A stretch of 32,321 bases of DNA, taken from the NCBI GenBank assembly GCA_014084085.1, contig NPFB01000109.1, forward strand, positions 206,648-238,968. Direction: 5' to 3'. This DNA is from Hondaea fermentalgiana (Eukaryota; Sar; Bigyra; Thraustochytrida; Thraustochytriidae). Shown one piece after another: positions 24,821 through 32,321 of the stretch. Numbering within the stretch: position 1 is the first letter of the stretch; each line of letters begins with the position of its first letter. A program made the position numbers and the translations under genes. A model generated the notes under the pieces. The model saw nothing but the letters and a program-made list of their open reading frames with translations. It was not told the origin of the DNA and searched no databases.

Positions 24821-27800
24821 TCATTCAAATGTAAAGTCGCAGCCAACAATATCCGGCGTGAGAAGTGGGCGTAATCTTTCTTGCACGATGGCACGTACAC
24901 CTGAGTCTTTGGTTTTGTTTGCCATGTACTCACGAAGACGCTGCGCTCGAAGCCGAGTCCAAGCTTGCTGCACCACGTGTTTGCTCTCAAAATAGGGATC
25001 TTTGCCAGGAGGCTTTGATTTGCATGTTGCAACGTGCTTATGACAGGCGCCTGAGTCGTCGCTTGCATATTGCAGACACCACGCGCAAAAGTGGCACGAG
25101 CAAGTACTACATTCGAGAGCACAGCAGCCATCAAAATCAGCAAAGACCGCCGAACAACGGGGGCATGAGACATTCAAGATCTCGTTATGGATGTCGTGGA
25201 TGTGATTCTGCGTTGTCGGGTTCACTCCATGTTCACGGAGCGCTGCGTCGACGCGGTCACGGAGCTGGCGGTCTTGCTCGGCTGCAACGTCTCGCTCAAA
25301 TTGTTCACGAACGACGTTAAGCAGAACTGCAAAGTCCGCCTCTGGAACCGCGGATGCAATGGCCCGTCCAGAGATAACAAGATCACAATTTGGCGCAACA
25401 CAGCACATGCTCCCGTTCCGCAGTATTTTGACATGCGATTGAACCTGAGTAGCAGCGCGTACCGACATCCTCAAGCAGTTGTCACACGTAAAGTGACCAT
25501 CATCGCAGGAGACGCCCTCACTGATTGGGTAGACGTCGAGACAAATGGCACAAGAGACCCTCTTCATGGGCTCAATCTGGAATGCTTCGTGACGCAAGGC
25601 CTCAAGCGCACTGGGTCGCTGTGCTGGATTTGCAGACTGCAGAGACGCAACGAGTACCTGAATCGCGTCAGATGCCTCTGAGCCGTCAAAGAGCTCCGCG
25701 AGCACCACACCGATAGAGAACATGTCCACGGCAGGCTCAACCTTGTCAACATTCCCGTTGCGGATCTCGGGGGCCACGTACTTGATGACCGCTTGCTGCG
25801 TCAATGCCTTGTCGTGCGCTTGTGCACCATCAAAGTCAAGAACAGGTAAATGGTCTGGGTCGAGAAAGACATTCGCTGGCTTGATGTCGCAGTGCACGAA
25901 ACCTTGCGAGTGCAAATCGTGAAGGCCGGATAGAAGACAGGCAGCGATGCGCCTGCGCGTCGTCACGTCCGCATCCGCATTATCACGCATCCAGGCGGCC
26001 AAATCTCCACCTGAATAGTAGGGCATGACAACGCAACCATACCGGACATCCTGCATAAAGGTGCTCTCGATGCGAACGAGATAGGCCGAGCGCATTTTGG
26101 CGAGGGCTATTACTTGGCGATAAAAGCGGCTGCTCCACTCTTCGTCGGTGAGATGATAGGTCCTGAGAGCGAGCTCGCGGCCATCGGGGCTGCGGACTTT
26201 CTGAACAAGCTTGCCAGGCTTTGATGCGAGCTCGGTGAGTGTTGTAAAGCTCTCTCGCTCAACATGGCTGGGACAAAGGCCGGCCTTTGACAACTCCAGA
26301 GGCACCCCATTGCTTATTCCGATACGATCCAGCCATTCTTGATCTTGGAGCAGCTCAGGGTAGTGTGTCTCCGCGTGGTGCAGCACATGAGCGCGCTCCT
26401 TGATCAGACAGCTGCCTTGCCTGTAGACACTGCCGATCTTTGCAAGTTCTCTCTCGAGCTCCGGAAGTCTGGTTTGAGCATTGACATCACCGTGGTCTGC
26501 ATTCTCTGTAGCATCCTCGAGGTCCCGAGCGATCCTTTTGCGCTTCTTTCGAGAGTCACGAAGGTTCTTGACTAGCAATTCTACACGGTCCGTGACTGGC
26601 GCCTTGAGCCCTGGCTCGAGGCTTGAAAGAAGACTTTGAAGGTACTCGATGGTATTTTCCGCGCGAGACATCTTGTCCATAACGGTCTGCTCGTAAAATG
26701 ATAAAGTCAGAGATACCACTTGCTGAATACACTTTCGAGATGCGGTTTTCATAGGGTTTTCCCCCAACAAAACCTCAAGCTCGAACCAGAATGCCATCTC
26801 CATCGCTTGAGTGCTACCTTGGAGCGTTGATGCTTGCTCTGGATGCGTACCAGTTGTGGGCATGCTTGCTCGGCAAGCACTCAGCGCACGGATGGAGGCA
26901 AATGTGCGTTCGCGGGCTGACGAAGTGTTGTGTAGTGTCTCCCATTCTGTGAGTGCTTTCAGCGCAGCTTCTGTTGCTTTTTGTACCTCTTTAAAGGTGA
27001 TTGAGGCAGGTCGTATCCCACAATTGACCGGCTCACACAGGATCTCTTTCTGTAGGGTGCGATACGTATCTACAATGCGTTTAACTTCGGAACTTCTTCT
27101 GAGTTCGTCAATGAGGCCTTTGATGTCATCCGCAAGAACCTCGCGAGTGGAGTCGATAAGGCTCTTTCGAGACGCATCTCGCTTTGCAGCATTTGTTGGC
27201 GCGGCAGCCATCGCCGCCTGGAGTTCTTGGAACTCTGCTGCCTTTTCACGGATGTTTGCCTGGTCCTTGTCAAAGTTCATCAGAGCTTCAAGTGTGCGAC
27301 TGAGTACAAGATGCTGGGTCAAAGCAGGACGCAGCCATTTGTGGAAAACGGGTTTACCGTTATCGCGCAGTTCACGCGCGAATGCGACCGTTGCAGCGAG
27401 CGCCTCGAGACCCGAATGCCTTTCGCTTGCTCCAAACGCTTCCACGAAGAGTTCCCGGCCCTGTACACTGGCGATACCAAGCTGCGCAATACGAGTGAAA
27501 CTGAGACGACGAGCCTCGTTCATCGTTTGCACACGTTCATCCAAAAGCTCGACAACCATCTCTCGCAAAGTTTTGATCTGAAGCTGCGCAAGCGGTAGCG
27601 ATTGTAGAAAAGAAAGCAGGGTGGGCAGCTCCTTGCGATTGTCAGTGGAGCGTTGATGTTCGTCGCTGGCAAAGATGTCTCGCCTATCGATGTGTGGAAC
27701 CATTTCTTGCGTCCGGGATGGCAACGGTACAGTGTTTTGCTGCTGCTGCTGCTGCTGCTGCTGATCCCGTGTCCCCTCCAACATCGTCACGAACTCCAGG

Positions 27801-29781
27801 AACGCGACGGCGTCGGCGCGTGAATAGTACTTGGCGTTTGCCAGCGCGTCCCGCCCTTTCTTATTCTTCAAATGCAGATCGGCGCCCGCCACGTAGCAAA
27901 GCTTGAGGCAGCGCAGGAGACCCTTCTCGGTGTGATGCGATTCCGCAGGCTCTTGACATGCCAGCATGAGCGCAGTCCATCCATCGTTGGCCTGCAGGTC
28001 GAGATTGGCGCCGCGCTCGTCATCAAGGAGCAACTGAGCCGTGCCGGGTTGGTCGAAGCGACACGCGAGCATGAGCGCCGTCCATCCTTCCTTTTCCTGC
28101 AAGTAGAGGTTGGCGCCGCGCTCGATGAGCAACTGGGCCGTGCCGGGCTGGTCGTTACGGCATGCGAGTGAGAGTGCGGCCCACCGATCGTTGTCCTGTA
28201 AATTGAGATTGGCGCCGCTGTCGATGAGCAAATGGGCCGTCTCAGGCTGGCCATGTTCGCACGCAAACATAAGCGCGGTCACTCCCTTGTTGTTCTGCAG
28301 ATCAAGGTTGACGCCGCGCTCGATGAGCAATTGGGCCGCCTTGGGCTGGCCGTAGCGGCAGGCGAACATGAGTGCGGTCCACCGCTTGTTGTTCTGCAGT
28401 TCAAGCTTGGCACCACGCTCAATGAGCAACTGTGCCGTTTCGGGCTGCTTGTAGCGGCAGGCAAACATGAGCGCGGTCCATCGTTTGTTGTTCTGCAGGT
28501 CAAGCTTGGCGCCGCCCTCAATAAGCAACTGCACCGTCTCAGGCTGCTTGTAGCGGCACGCGAGCATGAGTGCGGTGTTTCTATCGTCATTCTGCAGGTC
28601 GAGATTGGCGCCGCTGTCAATGAGCAGCTGGGCCGTCTCAGACTGGCTATGCTCACACGTAAACATGAGCGCGGTCCCTCCGTTGTTGTCCTGCAGATCA
28701 AGGTTGGCGCCGCGCTCGATGAGCAGCTGCGCCGTCTCGGGCTGCTTGTAGCGGCACGCGAACATGAGCGCGGTGCTTTTATCGTCATTCTGCAGGTCGA
28801 GGTTGGCGCCGTGCTCGGTAAGTAATTGAGCCGTGTCGGGCTGGTCGTAGCGGCACGCAAACATGAGCGCGGTCCATCCGTTGTGTAGCTGCAGGTCGAG
28901 GTTGACGCCGCGCTCGATGAGCAACTGCGCCGTCTCGGGCTGCTTGTAGCGGCACGCGAGCATGAGCGCGGTGTTTTTATCGTCATTCTGCAGGTCGAGG
29001 TTGGTGCCGCGCTCGGTAAGTAATTGGGCCGTGTCGGGCTGGTCGTAGCGGCACGCAAGCATGAGCGCGGTCCATCCGTCGGGTAGCTGCAGGTCGAGTT
29101 GACGCCGCGCTCGATAAGCAACTTGGCCGTGCTAGGCTGGTCGTGGCGACAAGCGAACATGAGCGCAGTCCATCCAATTCCGTTCTGCAGGTCAAGGTTG
29201 GCACCGCGCTCGATGAGCAGCTGGGCCGTCTTGGGCTGCCCGCGCCAGCAAGCGAGCATGAGCGCGGTGTTTTCATCGTCGTTCAGCAGGTCGAGGTTGG
29301 CGTTGCGTTTGATGAGCAACTGGGCCGTGTCGGGCTGGCCGTGGTAGCAAGCGAGCATGAGCGCGGTATCTCCATTGTTGTTCTGCAGGTCGAGGTTGGC
29401 ACCGCGTTCGGTAAGCGACTGGGCCGTGTCGGGCTGCTCGAAGCGGCACGCGAGCATAAGCGCGGTGTCTTCATTATTGTTCTGCAGGTCGAGGTTGGCG
29501 CCACGCTCGGCAAGCAACTGGGCCGTGTCGGGCTGCTCGTAGCGGCACGCGAGCATGAGCGCGGTGTCTCCATTGTTGTTCTGCAGGTCGAGGTTGGCGC
29601 CACGCTCGATGAGCCACCGCGCGATAACGGGCTGCCCCCCGGATTCTTCGCAGAGTGTCCACATGAGCGGAGTAGATTTCGAAGTCGTCACCGCCTCGTT
29701 AAGCAGGGAGGGCTCGTCCTGCACGGCGCGCTGCACGCCGGCGACGTCGCCGTCCCTGATGAGGTTGAACATGCTCACCAT
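24821..29781 (-). CDS. Ankyrin-array / degenerate kinase / RBR-type E3 ligase, with one frameshift (about 1653 aa if bridged)
   Basis: Starts MVSMFNLIRDGD at 29781. About 18 ankyrin repeats of 33 residues follow (TALMLACRYxQPxTAQLLIERGANLDLQ type), then poly-Gln (about residue 673), a long helical region and a kinase-like domain (about 1177-1400). RING1 follows (CAICLDVYP, SCDDGHFTCDNC, CCVAPNC). A second zinc module (CPRC, DGCCALEC, FCAWC, CHKHVATC) resembles the Rcat domain of RBR ubiquitin ligases, with Cys1553 (codon 25124-25126) at the active-site position. The kinase keeps HCDIKPAN (Asp1299) and APE, but has Arg1207 where the VAIK lysine is expected, Gln for the helix-C Glu, and DFD for DFG, so it may be a pseudokinase. 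A missing G near 29097, in ankyrin repeat 6, splits the frame. Expected role: target recognition by ankyrins and ubiquitin transfer (inference). Confidence 0.88.
27738..27763 (-). repeat. CTG/CAG trinucleotide run encoding poly-Gln
   Basis: It encodes about nine glutamines between the ankyrin array and the helical region of the ankyrin-RBR protein. Length polymorphism is likely. Confidence 0.9.
27840..29681 (-). repeat. Tandem 99-bp ankyrin-encoding repeat array (about 18 units)
   Basis: Units of 33 codons are very similar at DNA level, including third positions, with alternating subtypes (CRYDQPDT, CRYKQPET, CEHGQPET). Unit 17 carries two extra residues (DDERGAN). The last unit is degenerate, with a longer insertion. 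Near-identity suggests recent expansion or gene conversion, and also makes assembly errors possible. Confidence 0.95.
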
Positions 29782-29976
29782 CCTTGCGCGCGCGGGTCTT
29801 GCTCGAGGGCGGCGGTCGAGGTGGAAGCGGGACTGCTGGACGGGCTGGCTCGGCTGGGGGCGGGGCTGGAGCTGGCGTCTGCGCGCGGCACGTGCAGGGC
29901 GCGCGAAGAGGCGGGCGTTACCGAGATGCGCAGGACTGCCGCGTGTAGCGGTGTCAAGCTCTTCAGCGTTGGCGAA

Positions 29977-30321
29977 GCGGGTTTGCAAGCAGCCACGGCA
30001 GGTCGACCCCGGAAAATCAATGCCTCTCGGAGCGCGGCGCATTTCGTGACACTGCAGACGCAGACGGTCAGTGCTGCGCACCACAGCTCTACCCCCTCCC
30101 GACCACACGCTTCGCACCACAGCTCTCCGCCATGCTTCCACGCGTCGGAAAATACCCGATGTTGAGAGCGCTTTGACTGTGCCTTGAGAGCGCTTGTGGG
30201 AGCGGGTGCGCTGCGCTGCTGCTGCGAGGCGAGGCGCGACATTCTTCAGCCCGCCGCGCCGCGCGTCTTCGGTGTCGCCGCAGAGCTCTGGGGGGAGCGG
30301 CTGGGTCCAGCCAGGTTGGCG
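29977..30321. repeat. Upstream duplication, copy A
   Basis: Aligns with 30346-30700 at an offset of about 369 bp. Shared blocks include TCAATGCCTCTCGGA, CGTGACACTGCA, CACCACAG, CTGCTGCGAGGCG and CCGCCGCGCCGCGCGTCTT. It lies about 200 bp upstream of the ankyrin-RBR start codon. Confidence 0.85.
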
Positions 30322-30345
30322 TGCGCAACCCGAGATCGAAGCCTG

Positions 30346-30700
30346 GCGGGTCTGCAAGGAGCCCCGGCAGGTCGAGCCCAGCCAGTCAATGCCTCTCGGA
30401 CCACGTTGCTTTCCGTGACACTGCACACGTGGACGGTCTCTGCTTTACACCACAGGTCTCCCACCTCCGTATGCTCCACACCACAGCCCCCGTCATTCCC
30501 CCACGCAGCGTAAAGTCCGCGCCTTGAGAATGCGGCGAGAGCGCCTCGCCTGAGAGCGCCTCGCCTGAGAGCGCCTTGAGATCGCGTCTGCTGCGCGCGG
30601 CGGCTGCTGCGAGGCGCGACGTGCTTCGGTCCGCCGCGCCGCGCGTCTTGGGCGCCGCCGCAGAGCTCGCGGACGGCTGCCGGGTGCAGCCAGGTCGGCG
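30346..30700. repeat. Upstream duplication, copy B
   Basis: Diverged partner of 29977-30321, in the same orientation, with an added 15-bp triplication (GAGAGCGCCTCGCCT) near 30537-30575. The divergence argues against a simple assembly duplicate. Confidence 0.85.
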
Positions 30701-32077
30701 CCCAAGGAAAGAAAGAAAGGAGGCGTGGCGGCGGGCAAGGCATCGAGACGGAGAGCGAAGGTCAGCGACCGGCTGCGGCTTCTCCTTGCGCGCGCGCACG
30801 CCCTCTCTCTGAGGACCGAGGCGGCAGTGGCGGGCCGGGACAGCGGCCGGCGGCCGCGGCTGCGCGCATTCGCGTGCTGCAGCGCGCGGCCGTCCGTCAT
30901 GCGCCGGGAAGGGGAATGGGAGGAGGGAGGAGAAAAGGCAGGCAGGGAGGGAGGGAGGGAGGAGGAGGGATGTCCGAAGGTGCGGCACGCGCCGCGACGT
31001 AGCCGCTGCTAGGAGTCGCATCGCGCGCTGCGCCAAGCGACCTGGGAGGAGACAGCTGGCTGGACTGGAGCCCAGGCGTGATGAGGAGACGCGCTGGCCC
31101 TGGTGGTCGCCGGGACGATGAGTCCCGGAGACGATCAGAGCGGGCTCCGGGCGAGAAAGAAAAGTGGACGTGCAAGGGCAAGTTGCGTGGCCGGCAAAGA
31201 GCTCGACAATGACAGAGTGAGGATCTTCATCATCTTCTTCTTCTTCCTCTCGGCGAAGTGTCGCTTGGTCGTTCGTGGTGTACGGTGGTAAAGGAAGACG
31301 TTTGGCGAGAGACTGGGCCGAGACCAGCTGTGAGTGGGTTGAGCGCAAGCACTGTGATCCCTCCTTCAAAGGGGCAAAAGGTATGACTGTTGCGGCAATG
31401 ATGAGCACGTCTTTTCGAGCAGTGGTAAACATTGATCCTATTCTTGAGCCAAGCAAGCCAGGCCAGACTGCCTTGTGTGCCACACGTCGGACTTGGGTAT
31501 CTGTCAAACTACAAAAAGGCGACTCATATCAACTTGTCAACCTCTGTCAAGTCTGTGGCCAATATACTCCCTGACAGTATCGGTGGTAAACTTGCCGCGC
31601 TGCAGCTGCGAGCTCGTCGATGTGCCAAGATCCAAGCCAGCCAAGTGATTTATCCAGGCGCTGCAAATTGGATCATTGACCTTTGCAATGAACAAACAGT
31701 GAAGTGCAATCGGCAAAAATAAAGGCTTAGCCAAGTCTTGGCCCCTTCTGATCCATTGCCGCCGCCGCAGAAGACGCAGAAGACTACGTTGAGGGCGCGG
31801 CGGAGCGAAGGCCTGATTGCATATGCGGGGGCCAGTGACGCGAGCGAGCCACGAGAGAAGCGATAGCTCAGAATGTGGCTGCTTTTGACGAGCTGCTGTA
31901 CATGAAGGGCGCATAAGCTGAGAAAAGCACCTCGCGTCTTTCGTCGACTCGACATTGTATGCAGCAGCAAGAAAGGCAAAGAGAGATTTGCAGCAGCGTT
32001 CTGGGCCTCGGTCAGCACTCAGGTCACGAAGAACACTCGACAAGGCAAGGACATTTCAAACATTCTCGCGGCATTTG

Positions 32078-32321
32078 CTACTCGAATCTAAAGTTGTCGC
32101 CGACAATGTCCGGCGCAAGAAGTGGACGCAGTCTCTGCTGGACGTAGGCACGTATGCCTGCGTCTTCAATCTTTTCCGCCATGTAGCGACGAAGACGTTG
32201 TGCACGATGCCGAACCCACGCTTGCTGAACAACAGCAAACTCACTAAAGAATGGTTCCTTTTCTCCAGCAGGTTTTGATGCGCATCTCGCCACGTGACGA
32301 TGGCAAGCATCTGTGTCATCA
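32078..32321 (-). CDS. C-terminal end of a second ankyrin-RBR family protein (partial at the window edge)
   Basis: The minus-strand frame enters from the right edge and ends at TAG (32078-32080). It reads DACHRHVARC, KPAGEKEP, VVQQAWVRHRAQRLRRYM, QQRLRPLLAPDIVG and ends in NFRFE. Block for block this matches the end of the gene at 24821 (GACHKHVATC, KPPGKDP, VVQQAWTRLRAQRLREYM, QERLRPLLTPDIVG, CDFTFE). It is therefore the tail of a paralog in the same orientation. Whether it also has ankyrin and kinase-like domains cannot be seen here. Confidence 0.9.
   Translation of the reverse strand, partial: DDTDACHRHVARCASKPAGEKEPFFSEFAVVQQAWVRHRAQRLRRYMAEKIEDAGIRAYVQQRLRPLLAPDIVGDNFRFE

Larger units (their letters stand above)
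29782..32077. other. Long region between the two ankyrin-RBR family genes; no gene seen
   Basis: Contains a diverged direct duplication (29977-30321 and 30346-30700), three tandem GAGAGCGCCTCGCCT-type units (about 30537-30575), a GGGA-rich purine tract (about 30925-30970) and a TTC run (about 31225-31245). Long minus-strand frames cross it but are Arg/Ala/Ser-rich and interrupted differently in the two repeat copies. It should include the promoter of the ankyrin-RBR gene and the 3' UTR of its neighbour. Confidence 0.55.

Noticed and set aside
28279..29095. Minus-strand frame rich in Ser/Pro/Arg/Thr repeats downstream of the frameshift
   Set aside because: It is the ankyrin array read in the wrong frame after the one-base deletion. 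The correct frame continues as ankyrin repeats.
27840..29681. Regularly spaced repeats that could be mistaken for a CRISPR array
   Set aside because: Units are contiguous coding 99-mers encoding ankyrin helices, with no unique spacers, and the DNA is eukaryotic.
29143..30165. 340-codon plus-strand open frame with periodic repeats
   Set aside because: Antisense of the ankyrin repeats and leader; the periodicity comes from the 99-bp units.
30386..31507. 373-codon minus-strand frame upstream of the ankyrin-RBR gene
   Set aside because: Composition is Arg/Ser/Ala/Pro-rich with simple repeats. The matching frame in the duplicate copy A is a different phase, so coding selection is not supported.

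Overview
This window is eukaryotic nuclear DNA, most likely from a GC-rich, gene-dense unicellular protist. I lean towards a stramenopile of the labyrinthulomycete (thraustochytrid) type, but that is an inference from style and not proven. Supporting signs are compact genes on alternating strands, short GT-AG introns (104-230 bp), leaders rich in tetranucleotide repeats, and eukaryote-only families (MEMO1, LTV1, CRIB-RhoGAP, metacaspase, ankyrin/kinase/RBR proteins). One 100-N assembly gap sits between poly-C runs.

Layout, left to right. 1-3394 has no supportable gene and is full of simple repeats. Then come MEMO1 (+), a tandem-C2 metacaspase (-), an unrecognised helical protein (+), a CRIB-RhoGAP (-), the assembly gap, a type II membrane protein with a lectin-like propeller (-), a four-exon EF-hand protein with a predicted N-myristoylation site and 11-residue repeats (+), a two-exon alanine aminotransferase (+), the 40S assembly factor LTV1 (-), a coiled-coil protein (+), an acetyltransferase-protease fusion (-), an orphan multi-pass membrane protein (+), and a giant ankyrin-array/degenerate-kinase/RBR protein (-). 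The C-terminus of a paralog of this last gene runs off the right edge.

The most interesting item is the single 436-codon frame at 21258-22568. Its N-terminal half reads as a GNAT acetyltransferase of the NAA80 (actin N-terminal acetyltransferase) type. Its C-terminal half reads as an ACTMAP/C19orf54-type cysteine protease. In animals these are two separate enzymes that act one after the other on the actin N-terminus: ACTMAP removes the acetylated first residue(s) and NAA80 acetylates the newly exposed acidic residue. Here both steps appear to be on one polypeptide, which would be a one-protein actin-maturation enzyme.

The second item is the ankyrin-RBR family at the right end. It has about 18 near-identical 33-residue ankyrin units, one single-base frameshift inside the array, a kinase-like domain lacking several canonical catalytic residues, a RING1/Rcat ubiquitin-ligase module, a duplicated upstream segment, and a second gene copy entering at the edge. 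This looks like a young, expanding gene family.

All functional calls come from reading motifs and from remembered family features. No database search was run. Several of the longest open frames begin at non-ATG codons, so starts were moved to the best ATG.
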